Source: Paenibacillus albus (GTDB lineage Bacteria > Bacillota > Bacilli > Paenibacillales > Paenibacillaceae). From it: DNA of 64,000 nucleotides. The stretch covers positions 1,031,001 to 1,095,000 of the forward strand of contig NZ_CP034437.1 of the NCBI RefSeq assembly GCF_003952225.1, in the 5' to 3' direction. How positions within the stretch are numbered: position 1 is the first letter of the stretch; each line of letters starts with the position of its first letter. Of the stretch, positions 17,571-26,564 are shown piece by piece. The notes below the pieces were generated by a model that saw nothing but the letters and a program-made list of their open reading frames with translations, was not told where the DNA came from and searched no databases. Position numbers and translations under genes: made by a program.

Positions 17571-18068
17571 TTATTGAATGAATGGCTTCGCAGCTTCCTT
17601 GACCCAGTCTTGGGCGTGCGTCCAGGTGGCCCATACTGCGCTGACCCATGCACGGATCATAGCGTCTCGCGCTTCGCCGGCTTCTGTATTTAGTACATCC
17701 TGTACGGTAACAGGCGCGCTCATTCTCGGCGGAGTAAGCTCCGGCCAGGAGGATTGGCTTCGGCCAAGCGCCATGTGTACCTGCTGCACCTGTTTACCGG
17801 TGAAGCCTTGCTCTTCTACCAAGTAGAGTCCAATGAGCGAGAATGCGGTCGTTATTGATTTTGTCACACCGCCGGAATGCTGTGCGCCGTAGCAATCGAG
17901 CGCAAGCTGATGGATAAACTCCGGCTTGCCGTGCGACGTCGTGTAGAACGAGAGTTGATTGAAGAGCTCATTGCACTCACCCGAGGCATGGAAGCGCGTC
18001 GGTTCAGCAAAATACTGGTTCGGGAGCAGCAAGCCGCACCCCGGACATTTGACGATCGATTGTTTCAT
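17571..18068 (-). CDS. DUF5946-like hypothetical protein with CPGCG motif
   Basis: 165 residues. CPGCG (C8, C11) near the N-terminus, ASGEC (about residue 32) and LDCYGAQHSGG form a likely zinc site. The pattern resembles DUF5946 proteins, whose function is unknown. The second ATG (18068) is preferred because GGGAGG then lies 10 nt upstream rather than 4 nt from the first. It is single-gene and convergent with the antiporter. Confidence 0.65.
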   Translation of the reverse strand: MKQSIVKCPGCGLLLPNQYFAEPTRFHASGECNELFNQLSFYTTSHGKPEFIHQLALDCYGAQHSGGVTKSITTAFSLIGLYLVEEQGFTGKQVQQVHMALGRSQSSWPELTPPRMSAPVTVQDVLNTEAGEARDAMIRAWVSAVWATWTHAQDWVKEAAKPFIQ

Positions 18069-18116
18069 GGACATCCCGCCTCCCTAAAGTGAGTCTATTA
18101 TGCCAAATAGAACAAA

Positions 18117-18163
18117 AGAACCTTGGTTTCCGGCGGTTGCATGCAGCGAAAACGAAGGCTCTT
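18117..18163 (-). terminator. Terminator of the MFS-esterase operon
   Basis: A long imperfect hairpin (AGAGCCTTCG... / ...CCAAGGTTCT) followed on the minus strand by TTTTG. The surrounding 18069-18249 gap has no other supported feature. Confidence 0.6.
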
Positions 18164-18249
18164 ATTGATTCTCATAACCGATCTATGAAACTTATTTAAC
18201 TCGATTATAGCGGATGGAGGAAGGATATGCACGGATTACTTAGGCAAAA

Positions 18250-19221
18250 TTAACTAAACTGCTTTCGGAGAAAAGCAATCCGTTCTCTGTTCTGGTACTC
18301 GCTTACCTCATGCCCGCTGAAAGGGTAGTCGTAGATGATCTTCTCCGACGTAATCCGGTTATAGACCGCGTAGATCGTCTCCGGCATACAGACGCTGTCC
18401 TTCCAGCCGACGGACATGAGTACCGGCACGTTGATGCGCGAAGCCAGGTTCAGCATATCGTAGTGGGCGAGCGTATGCAGCACGGCTTCAGTCCGCTCCG
18501 GATAACGCTTCAGGTGCTGGGCGATCTCCGCAAGCGAGCTGCTCGAATTCAGCACGCCATGGTCCATATTGCACATATTCGGAATGTCCGCAATAATGGC
18601 GGTTACCTTCGGATTAAGCGCAGCTGAGAGGAGTGCAAGACCGCCGCCTTGACTGCCGCCGACAGTAGCGAGCTTCGCGACATCGACTTCTGGCTGTGCC
18701 GCTGCTGCATCGACTGCACGTACCGCGTCAATTGTTAAGGCGTGATAGTAGGAACCTTCTGGAACGAGCAGGTTGCTGGACACCCAGCCTTTAATGGAGC
18801 CGGTCTGCTCCGGCATATGATTGCCGGTCTCGCCTCCTTGACCACGTACGTCGACAGCCAGCACTGCATAGCCGAGCAGCAGCCACTGCGCATAGCGCTC
18901 GGGGTAGCCGCGATCGTCGGTGTAGCCTGGGAAAGTAACAATGGTTGGGTAGGCTGCTAGGTTGGCGGCGTCAGGAGCGTGCGGCACCATGAACCAGCCG
19001 TGAATCGGCGTATCGTCATAGCCTTTATACGTTAGTTTATCGATTGTAATATGGGGAAAAGGAGACTCCTGCCGCTCGCGCTGAACGTCTAACGGTTTGT
19101 TCTCGTAAGCTTGCAGCGCGTTTTCCCAGAAGGCATCAAGCTGGGCAGGATCAATGGTAAGCTCCGCCGTATATTGCTGGAGCTCGCGTCCGCGGCGCGT
19201 AATGGTATGATTAATCGTCAT
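18250..19221 (-). CDS. Acetyl xylan esterase / cephalosporin-C deacetylase family (AXE1)
   Basis: 323 residues, alpha/beta hydrolase. The nucleophile elbow GGSQGG has S190; the acid is D275 (VGWKDSV) and the base H304 (FSGHEV), the AXE1 catalytic triad. The RGQGG motif (about 126-130) is also typical of the family. It deacetylates xylo-oligosaccharides or other acetylated sugars in the cytoplasm, as no signal peptide is present. GGAGG lies 11 nt before the ATG. The gene starts 18 nt after the MFS stop, so imported acetylated sugars are a reasonable guess for the pathway. Confidence 0.88.
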   Translation of the reverse strand: MTINHTITRRGRELQQYTAELTIDPAQLDAFWENALQAYENKPLDVQRERQESPFPHITIDKLTYKGYDDTPIHGWFMVPHAPDAANLAAYPTIVTFPGYTDDRGYPERYAQWLLLGYAVLAVDVRGQGGETGNHMPEQTGSIKGWVSSNLLVPEGSYYHALTIDAVRAVDAAAAQPEVDVAKLATVGGSQGGGLALLSAALNPKVTAIIADIPNMCNMDHGVLNSSSSLAEIAQHLKRYPERTEAVLHTLAHYDMLNLASRINVPVLMSVGWKDSVCMPETIYAVYNRITSEKIIYDYPFSGHEVSEYQNRERIAFLRKQFS

Positions 19222-19239
19222 TGTATAGTAGCCTCCAGA

Positions 19240-20484
19240 CTAGTGGAATGATTGAGTGATTGTATGCGAACTGCTTGCAGTTGAAGCCTGTCTACGGGCA
19301 GAAACAACCGTCCATACAATGACTGCCAGCAGGAGCAGAGCCGTGCCGGCGAATAGCCAGCGCACTGAATCTGGCCCGTGCTGGTCGAGGAACCAGCCGG
19401 CAGCCTTAGGCAGCAGCCCGCCGCCAATGCCTCCGCATGCCATAAGCAGGCTGGTCGTCCGCTCGGTCATGCCGGGTGTCGCCCGGTTGGCGAAGACGAG
19501 CGCAATCGCGAACATGCCTGACATCATGAAGCCAACGGCAAAAGCAAGCAAGAACGCGGCGACCACGCCTGTAAATAAAGTCATCATCAGGAACAGGATG
19601 GCTGAGACGAGACAGGTGACAATCAGATACATCGCACCGCCGATTCGGTCTGCAATTTGGCCGGAGATTAGCCGTCCAATGACCATCGCGCCCCAGAATA
19701 AGCTGATTGCGAGTGTCGCGGACGATTCGGGCAAGCCATTCGTGTGGACGAGCAGCGAAGGCAAGTAGTTAATATAGCTCATCTCAAGTCCAACGTAGAC
19801 GAAGAAGAACAGCGCGCAGGAGGCGAGAATGATGCGCATCTGCGCTTTCGATTTCTTCTTGCTGCCTGCGGAGCCGCTTCCGAGGGCTTGCGAGCCGTGG
19901 CTCGCAGCCGCGGCTATCTCTGCTGATGCGGCTGGACGGTCGAGCAGCTTCGGCCAGCAGAAGAGCCAGAGCGCGAACGTGATAACGGAGAGGGTGCCGA
20001 CGAAGCTGAAGGACAGCTTCCACAGGCCAGCTTGAATCAGCGCTGCGCCAGCGAACGGGATGAGCAGCGCGCCAACGCCGAAGAACGTTTCGACGCGGCT
20101 CATCGCCGTGTTGGCCTTCTCTCCGGAGTAGCCAATGATGAGCGAGCCGACGACCGCTTCCGTCATGCCGAGGCCTATTCCGGCAAAAGGAGCAATGGTC
20201 AGCATGACGCCCCACGGCGGGAGCGTCGCGTAAAGGAATTCAGGGATGATGATGAAGGCGAAGGAAAGCAGCAGCACAAACTTTTTGCCGCGTTTGGCAA
20301 TGAGCCATGGCGCGAACATAATGCCCACCATGCCGCCCAGGAATTGATGCATAACAAGCTGCCCGCCGTCGCTGTAGTCAATACCGTAAGCGTGGACCAT
20401 CGGTTCCATGATCGAGCCGATAACGAGCTGGCCGAGCCCGGTAACGAGATAGGCGATGCAGCCTAAGATGACAAGCCGTAACAT
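19240..20484 (-). CDS. MFS transporter
   Basis: 414 residues, about twelve transmembrane helices with a central hydrophilic loop (about 193-216, ending GSKKKSKAQMR). It begins MLRLVILGCIAYLVTGLGQL and is likely a sugar or organic-solute permease, given the coupled AXE1 esterase. GAGGAG lies 8 nt before the ATG at 20484. The open frame extends 108 codons further upstream through low-complexity sequence, but this is not expected to be translated. The substrate is unknown. Confidence 0.82.
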   Translation of the reverse strand: MLRLVILGCIAYLVTGLGQLVIGSIMEPMVHAYGIDYSDGGQLVMHQFLGGMVGIMFAPWLIAKRGKKFVLLLSFAFIIIPEFLYATLPPWGVMLTIAPFAGIGLGMTEAVVGSLIIGYSGEKANTAMSRVETFFGVGALLIPFAGAALIQAGLWKLSFSFVGTLSVITFALWLFCWPKLLDRPAASAEIAAAASHGSQALGSGSAGSKKKSKAQMRIILASCALFFFVYVGLEMSYINYLPSLLVHTNGLPESSATLAISLFWGAMVIGRLISGQIADRIGGAMYLIVTCLVSAILFLMMTLFTGVVAAFLLAFAVGFMMSGMFAIALVFANRATPGMTERTTSLLMACGGIGGGLLPKAAGWFLDQHGPDSVRWLFAGTALLLLAVIVWTVVSARRQASTASSSHTITQSFH

Positions 20485-20639
20485 TTTAATTCTCCTCACT
20501 GGAAGTTCTGAATTCTGATTTCTGTAGTGCGGAATCGGGAAGGTTAAAAGACGAAAAATGAACACCTGAACAGACTGTCTCCACCATAACATAATTGGGA
20601 GTGGGGGACGATAGGGAAAGTGAGTGGTTGGGATGGCTA

Positions 20640-20850
20640 AGCTGCGTAGTGGCCCGCCCACCAGCCGACCAACGGCCAACCACGAATCACAATCGTCAAC
20701 GATCAACCGTGACTCGCCCACCGCCAAACGGCCAACCAGTGCCATGGCCATTGCCGCGCACCGAACGATCACCCACGAACCGCGCACCCCCAGCCAGCAA
20801 CCAAGCAACCACGCCCACCAACGCCCACGAATCTCCGATCGCTCTCCACC
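20640..20850. repeat. Low-complexity C/A-rich stretch
   Basis: Within the gene-free 20485-21094, this 210-bp stretch is dominated by degenerate units like CCAACCACGAA, CGCCCACC and CCAACGCC. It is strongly C+A-biased on the plus strand, next to a G-rich stretch at 20595-20640. All frames stay largely open, producing spurious ORFs on both strands. It looks like decayed simple-sequence expansion rather than coding DNA. Confidence 0.6.
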
Positions 20851-20852
20851 AT

Positions 20853-21037
20853 CTAACGAATCGTACAGCGCTTATTAAGCGGATAATCGAGCTTTTGAAA
20901 TTTTAACGAACCTCAGAAGTCTTATTGCGATCAAATTGCCCTCGAGGAATGCATTTTTATGGAAATAACGTTTCTCCAGTTCGTTAGAACAATTCAGACT
21001 ACATTTTGGCTCCAATAACGCTTTCTGGGTTCGTTAG
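20853..21037. repeat. Dispersed repeat family A, locus 2 (complete, 185 bp)
   Basis: Four 24-bp boxes: direct at 20853-20876 and 20903-20926, inverted at 20964-20987 and 21014-21037. Spacers are 26, 37 and 26 bp. Each box has CTAACGAA (one copy TTAACGAA) at one end and (C/G)TTATT at the other, with a variable middle. As RNA or single-stranded DNA the element would fold into a long interrupted hairpin. Confidence 0.85.
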
Positions 21038-21055
21038 CGCTGGCGTGGACCGCAA

Positions 21056-21089
21056 AAGAACCCGCACTCTGAGCTCAGCGCGGGTTCTT
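21056..21089 (-). terminator. Terminator of the Lhr helicase gene
   Basis: The arms AAGAACCCGC and GCGGGTTCTT are followed on the minus strand by TTGCGG after a T-rich arm end. It lies just downstream of the helicase stop. Confidence 0.75.
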
Positions 21090-21094
21090 CTAAT

Positions 21095-24000
21095 CTATCG
21101 CAGATTACTCGGCCACAGGACGAGTGAGCGGTTGTCACGCTCGGCGCCCAGCGTCCGCAATGTCTCTGCTGCTTCGGACTCGATGATGGGCTCGCCATTC
21201 CAGCGATCGACCCTAATCTTGCTCAGCTTCTGCTGGCGAAGCAGCGTGCGGAAGATCTCCTTCAGCGGCACTGTGTTATCCGCTGCGGGGGAAGCCGGTT
21301 CGCCGCCGCTAAGGCTGCCGTCGCTGTCGCTAGCCTGCGGCAGTTCCACGATGCTGCGACCGTTGTTCTCCAGCCAATACCGCCAGCGTCCATGCTGGAG
21401 CACGAGGAAGTTGCCGCTTTTGCGAGCGAAGCCGGTGCCTTTGCCAGCGGAAGGCCAGCCCGAGGCGAGGCCGAATGGATTGGCGGGATCGGTCGAGGCA
21501 AGCACCGTAATCGTATCGCTGTCCTGATTGATCATCGGCTGACGGACTGAATCAATATGCTCGCGTCTTGCAAATTGCAGTGTCTGAACACCCTGCACGA
21601 GCAAGCCGCGCGTGACGACACCCCATTGCTCGAGCTGTTTCAACACTTGGAGCATCTCATCCCAGCTGAAGGGGGACAACTGCTGCACGAGATCTTTGGA
21701 CACGATACCGAAGCTGTCCAGCAAATGCTGCGTCCAGTGCAGCGCCGACTCCGACAAGTCGGAGGTAACCGCGCGCAGCTCAGCGGCGCCCAGCGAGTGG
21801 GCGGCAGCATTCTCGTCGTCGTCGTTAGTGTGAGCCCCAGCGGAACTGCGCGGCGTGCTGCCGGCAACGCCCGGACGCTGGGCGGTACCGCCCACGCCAA
21901 CAGTGTCATCGCCAGTTGGCTCCGCAAGGGAGCCGGTCCAGTACCAGCGCCCGAGTCCGGAGCCGGTCCGCGCGAGCTGCTTACCCTTCGTGAGCAGCTG
22001 CAAGCGCAGCGGCGCAAACTGGTCGTTGGAGACCGCGCCTTCCCAGACGAGCTCGAGCAGCTCCTCCAGCAGCTCGGAAGGCACTTTGCCGTAGTCGCGG
22101 CTAAGCCGTGTCAGGAAGCTGGCACCGCCATCCTGCAGCAGTCCAAGCAGCCGCGGGTGCTTCGTACCGGATGCTGTCCAAGCTGCGAAGGACTGCGCGA
22201 TAATCGGCGCATACAGCGGCTTGGAATCGGTGAGGAAGAAGGCGATCTTGCCTTCCTTCTCGGACTCTTCCTTGCGACCAAGCCAGATCACTTCGCCTGA
22301 CGCGCACAGCAGATCCAGATCTTCTTTCCGGTAGCCTGTGACACGGGCTGGAAAGATGAGCGATTCCCAGTGCGAAGCAGGAAGGAAGAAGCCCTGCAGC
22401 CGCTCGATGACAATTCGCAAGCCGTCAATGCCGCTAAGCTGAGTGCCGGATAAAGCATGCTGGAGCGAGGACATATGCGCGCACCAGCGTATGGGGTCAA
22501 CCGGCTCAGCCTGCTTGCGCGCCTGCTCCAGCGTTAACCGAATGAGCCGCCTCGCTACTTGGCGGCTCGTCCATATCCGTTCTTGGCCGCTCTCGGCGAA
22601 TGGCGCGAGCTCGGTCCGGTCAAGCGCGAGCAGCACGTCCGCGACACGCGCCGCGTCTTCAGCGGACAATGCCGGATACCGTTCCCGCAGCTCCGCTTCG
22701 GTGAACGAAATCCGGTGCTCCGCGAAGCGCCCGGCTACGAAGGCGATTGCGCGCTCGCTCTGCGGGAACTCGGCGTACAGCTCGCGTTCCTCGGCGCAGA
22801 TCCAGCGCTGCACGCCATTGCCGATCTCCAGCAGTGCAACGCGATCAGTCGCCGCAAGCACCTGCAGCCACTCGGCGACCTCGCCGCCCGCGACAGCAAT
22901 AAGCTCGTCCACGCTCATGTCGCCCCGCCGCTTCAGCAGCGCGTATAGCTCATCGGCGTTCGCAGGAATGAGCTGGCCGGCATCGAGCCGGTCCTGCTCC
23001 GCCTGCGCGATCGCAGGATCGACCGCACGCTGAACAGCTTCCTCGCCGAACAGCTCTCCCGCGAGAGATTTGCTGACGCTAAGCAGCTGCAGCTGAGTCG
23101 CCTCGCTAAGCCCGTCGCCTTCATACAGCAAAGAGTTCGCGTAATCAGCCATAAACTGCACGGCAAAGGGAGAAGGAGCTTGCGATTCCTTAACCGATAC
23201 TTCAATATCCCCGGAAGCAATGCCATCAAGCATCCTTCGAAGCCCCTTCGTATCGAGGTACTCATGCAAGCATTCCCGCATCGCTTCCTGCAAATAAGGG
23301 AATTGCTCCGCATAGGGAAGCGACTGCTTCAGCAGCTCTTCCGAGCGGAACCGCTTCTGCCACATCGGCGTGCGCGTGAAGCTGCGCGAGAGCAGCAGCG
23401 ACGTTTCTGCAATCCGGCGAAAAGAAATCGCCAGCAGCGGAGAGCCTGTAATGGCCTCCGTTAGCAGCATTTCAAGACTTGCCGCTGTAATTTGCCATAA
23501 CGTCTGCAGCCAAGAGGCATCCCATTCCGGCACGACCAGCTCAATGCCGTTATCTTTGGCGTTGCCGTAGAGGTTGTACGGGAGCAATCGCTGAAATTGC
23601 CGCTGGATGGCAAGCAGCCACGTTCGGTTCAGACGCCGCCCATACGGATTATGAATAATGATTCGGGTCTGGTTCATTAGATCCCGGTAATGTTCGATAA
23701 TGATTCGTTTCGACGTCGGTACGCCAAGCGCCCGGTGCTGCGCGCGAATAAGATCAATTAGCTCGGATGCGGCGTACGAGTCAAGCCCATACTCGGTATC
23801 AAGCCATGCGATTGCAGCTTGGTCGCGTTCCCAAGCTTGCCCGTCATCGTTTAATTGAAGCGCTAGCCGTACCGTCGATAGTTCCTCCAAAAACTCGCCC
23901 AGCTGAATACCGATCTCGTAGCTTCTGCCGGTTGCCTCTGCATTCCAGAACGGGATTTCGCTGAAGCGATTCGGCGCCTCCTTGACGTAGACGCGGTCAT

Positions 24001-25756
24001 TGTCGATGCGGCTGATCATCCAAGAGCTAGTGCCGAGCTGAAAAACATCCCCGGCGCGGCTCTCTGAGATATATTCCTCATCCAGCTCGCCCAGCAGCGT
24101 GCGGCTCTCGTGATGGTGAACCGGGTAGTTAGCGCTGGACGGTATTGTGCCTGCGCCCGTAACGGCAGCCATCGCGGTGTTGGCGCGTTTATGCAGCCAA
24201 TCTGCACTGCGATCCCAATCAATGAGAGGGCGGGCAAAAGGATAAAATCCCGAAAGCACCTTTAGCGCTGCTTCCAGCCGCTCGCGCGGAAAGGTCCGAT
24301 AGCATTCGCTTCCCGCGATGAGTCTATGCAGCTCGCCAACCGATATGTCGGCAGCAGCGACTATAGAAGTCATATGCTGCGACAGCACATCAAGCGGCTC
24401 ATGCGGCAGGACAATCGCTTCAATGTAGCGCCTTGCAATGTCGCGGCAGAGCACCGCCGCTTCCGGCAGCTCGCTTCGCTGCCGAACCACGATAAAGCCG
24501 CGGCTGACGTCGCCGACGGAATGTCCCGCACGCCCGATGCGCTGGATACCCGCTGCGGCGGCTTTGGGTGAATCGACCTGAATAACGAGGTCGACGTGCC
24601 CGACGTCAATGCCGAGCTCAAGCGAGGAGGTGGCAACGAGGCAGCGCAGCTCGCCTGCCTTCAGCATCTGCTCAACCTCGAGCCGCCGCTCGCGCGCGAG
24701 GCTGCCATGATGGGCGCGCGCCAGCTCATAGCCGGCGTGCTCGTTCAGCCGCAGCACGAGCCGCTCGCACATGCGGCGGCTGTTCACGAACAAGAGCACG
24801 GAGCGCGCGCCTTCCATTAGCGCCATCATCCTCTCGATGATGGGCTGCCACACGCCGTCGCGCGTCCGAGCAGGCTGGCTCAGGTCCGGCATCGTAACGC
24901 GGACCTGCATCTGCTTCGTCATCGCGCTCTCGACGATGACGACTGGCCTCTGCGCATAGCTAAGCGAATGCGCAGGCTGCTCCTCGAGCTCGAGCGGTGC
25001 CGCGTCGGCGTTCGCCGTAACATGCGCGACTCCCTGTGACTCCGCAACCCGAGCTCCGCCCAATCGCCGCGGCTCCCAGCCGCCGAGGAACCGTGCCACT
25101 CGCGACAGCGGCTTCTGCGTGGCAGACACGCCTATGCGCTGTACGGGCCGCCCTGCGAGTGCGGTCAGCCGCTCAAGCGATAGCGACAGATGCGCGCCGC
25201 GCTTGTCGCTGGCAAGACTGTGGATCTCGTCGACAATCACCGTCTCGACTGTGCCGAGCATCCCTCGACCTTTTTCCGAGGTCAGCAGCAAATAGAGCGA
25301 CTCCGGCGTCGTCACGAGGACGTCGGGCGGTCGCTTCGCCATGCGTACCCGTTCACTGGACGGTGTGTCGCCTGTACGTACAGCAGATCGAATGGAAGGC
25401 CATTCGCGGCCCTGCTCTGCAGCAAAGCGATCAATCTCGTCCATGAATCCGACGAGGTGGTGATGAATATCATTGTTCAGCGCTTTTAGCGGTGTGATAT
25501 AGAGCACTCTTACGCCTGGTGTGAGGCTGATTTTGCGCATAGCAGCATCTGCCTTCGCCAATGCAATCCGATTAATGCACGGAAGGAGGGCGGCAAGCGT
25601 CTTGCCTGAGCCAGTCGGCGCAGCGATTAAGGTATGTTGATCTTGCATAATCGAAGCCCATGCATCGAGCTGCACGGGGGTAGGGTCGCCGAAGCTGTGT
25701 GCGAACCAGCCGGCTAATGTATGGTGAAACCCTGCCGAAGCGAAGGGAGGTAGCAT
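21095..25756 (-). CDS. Lhr-type superfamily 2 helicase (full length)
   Basis: 1553 residues, the size of full-length bacterial Lhr. The helicase core has motif I AAPTGSGKT (45-53), Ia TPLKALNND, motif II DEIH (176-179), motif III SAT and motif VI QRIGRAGHS. A winged-helix and beta-barrel Lhr-core region follows (AGDVFQLGTSSWMISRIDNDRV). The remaining ~700 residues correspond to the Lhr-CTD with tandem winged helices. The role is ATP-driven 3'-5' unwinding in DNA repair. The ATG at 25756 has AAAGGAG upstream; a GTG nine codons earlier has none. Around residue 1300 there is a short low-complexity insertion. Monocistronic. Confidence 0.88.
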   Translation of the reverse strand: MLPPFASAGFHHTLAGWFAHSFGDPTPVQLDAWASIMQDQHTLIAAPTGSGKTLAALLPCINRIALAKADAAMRKISLTPGVRVLYITPLKALNNDIHHHLVGFMDEIDRFAAEQGREWPSIRSAVRTGDTPSSERVRMAKRPPDVLVTTPESLYLLLTSEKGRGMLGTVETVIVDEIHSLASDKRGAHLSLSLERLTALAGRPVQRIGVSATQKPLSRVARFLGGWEPRRLGGARVAESQGVAHVTANADAAPLELEEQPAHSLSYAQRPVVIVESAMTKQMQVRVTMPDLSQPARTRDGVWQPIIERMMALMEGARSVLLFVNSRRMCERLVLRLNEHAGYELARAHHGSLARERRLEVEQMLKAGELRCLVATSSLELGIDVGHVDLVIQVDSPKAAAAGIQRIGRAGHSVGDVSRGFIVVRQRSELPEAAVLCRDIARRYIEAIVLPHEPLDVLSQHMTSIVAAADISVGELHRLIAGSECYRTFPRERLEAALKVLSGFYPFARPLIDWDRSADWLHKRANTAMAAVTGAGTIPSSANYPVHHHESRTLLGELDEEYISESRAGDVFQLGTSSWMISRIDNDRVYVKEAPNRFSEIPFWNAEATGRSYEIGIQLGEFLEELSTVRLALQLNDDGQAWERDQAAIAWLDTEYGLDSYAASELIDLIRAQHRALGVPTSKRIIIEHYRDLMNQTRIIIHNPYGRRLNRTWLLAIQRQFQRLLPYNLYGNAKDNGIELVVPEWDASWLQTLWQITAASLEMLLTEAITGSPLLAISFRRIAETSLLLSRSFTRTPMWQKRFRSEELLKQSLPYAEQFPYLQEAMRECLHEYLDTKGLRRMLDGIASGDIEVSVKESQAPSPFAVQFMADYANSLLYEGDGLSEATQLQLLSVSKSLAGELFGEEAVQRAVDPAIAQAEQDRLDAGQLIPANADELYALLKRRGDMSVDELIAVAGGEVAEWLQVLAATDRVALLEIGNGVQRWICAEERELYAEFPQSERAIAFVAGRFAEHRISFTEAELRERYPALSAEDAARVADVLLALDRTELAPFAESGQERIWTSRQVARRLIRLTLEQARKQAEPVDPIRWCAHMSSLQHALSGTQLSGIDGLRIVIERLQGFFLPASHWESLIFPARVTGYRKEDLDLLCASGEVIWLGRKEESEKEGKIAFFLTDSKPLYAPIIAQSFAAWTASGTKHPRLLGLLQDGGASFLTRLSRDYGKVPSELLEELLELVWEGAVSNDQFAPLRLQLLTKGKQLARTGSGLGRWYWTGSLAEPTGDDTVGVGGTAQRPGVAGSTPRSSAGAHTNDDDENAAAHSLGAAELRAVTSDLSESALHWTQHLLDSFGIVSKDLVQQLSPFSWDEMLQVLKQLEQWGVVTRGLLVQGVQTLQFARREHIDSVRQPMINQDSDTITVLASTDPANPFGLASGWPSAGKGTGFARKSGNFLVLQHGRWRYWLENNGRSIVELPQASDSDGSLSGGEPASPAADNTVPLKEIFRTLLRQQKLSKIRVDRWNGEPIIESEAAETLRTLGAERDNRSLVLWPSNLR

Positions 25757-25971
25757 CGCGAAGCTCCTTTGCCGTTTAATCACTTATTTTTGAACCACTC
25801 GCCTGTTTCTTCCATTCTATCATCCTACTATTCATCTTTTGTAAATTGATTCCTATTTAGTCAGCTTCGAAGCTGCTTTGCTCAAAATAAATCCGGTCAG
25901 TTTCCGAACCTTTCGACATAGAATTTAGAAAAATAACTCTCAGCCAAATAAAATCGGGAGGTATCTGCCAT

Positions 25972-26391
25972 ATGTCAGGATGGCGAGACAGCTTAGAGAA
26001 GCGCAAAGTAGAGTGGAGGAAGCTGGAGTATGCAATGACGGATACGCTTGCCGGCAGACGGGTGCTGCGAGTTGCAGGACCGCGTTCTCCAAGGCTCACG
26101 ACGCCGGTATCAAAGGCGATCCGACAAGAGGAGCTGGCCACTGTCGGGGAGACATTCGACGCTGGACTTGCTTGCTTCTGCCTAGGGGAGCTATCGCCGC
26201 AGCAACGCGGGCATTTCCTGCAGAACTGGCATGCGAGGCTTGCATCAGGAGCAACGGTTGTGATGGCGGATCGCCGAAGTGAGGGCTGCGCGACGCCTGT
26301 AGAGCTATATGATCTATTCGCCCCGCTTGGCACCGCGCTCGATGTCCAGGTCGGCCGTACGTTCTGGTGGGTCCGCTATAAACGCAAATAA
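25972..26391 (+). CDS. Hypothetical protein, possible truncated class I methyltransferase
   Basis: 139 residues. The middle and C-terminus (FDAGLACFCLGELSPQ, then GATVVMADRR, then VGRTFWWVRYKRK) resemble the last strands of class I SAM-dependent methyltransferases. The N-terminal glycine-rich SAM loop is missing or replaced by RVLRVAGPRSP, so catalytic activity is doubtful. GGGAGG lies 12 nt upstream of the ATG. Codon usage matches the neighbours. It ends at a strong terminator. Confidence 0.55.
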   Translation: MSGWRDSLEKRKVEWRKLEYAMTDTLAGRRVLRVAGPRSPRLTTPVSKAIRQEELATVGETFDAGLACFCLGELSPQQRGHFLQNWHARLASGATVVMADRRSEGCATPVELYDLFAPLGTALDVQVGRTFWWVRYKRK

Positions 26392-26410
26392 TCCGGCAGT
26401 CAGCATAAAC

Positions 26411-26450
26411 AAAAAACGAGCTCGCCTCAACTGAGGTGAACTCGTTTTTT
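26411..26450. terminator. Bidirectional intrinsic terminator
   Basis: A long hairpin with A6 and T6 flanks (AAAAAACGAG... / ...CTCGTTTTTT) separates two convergent genes. Confidence 0.85.
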
Positions 26451-26564
26451 GCAAGACATTATTGAATTTATTGTTTTACCTATATAAATTCACATAATGT
26501 CTCCGCGAAACGTAAGCTTTTGCCAATAAGGAGGCGACAGCCGTTTACGCTTGCAAGTACTAAA

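Noticed and set aside
18227..18253. Tiny ORF (MHGLLRQN) with a good GGAGGAAGG upstream
   Set aside because: Only eight codons, overlapping the esterase stop on the other strand, with no downstream gene to control.
20485..20808. 108-codon in-frame extension of the MFS transporter
   Set aside because: It lies in low-complexity DNA. The ATG at 20484 has a strong ribosome binding site and begins a normal first transmembrane helix.
25857..26333. Minus-strand ORF opposite the methyltransferase-like gene
   Set aside because: The product is Ser/Arg-rich without family resemblance; the plus-strand frame has the ribosome binding site and terminator.
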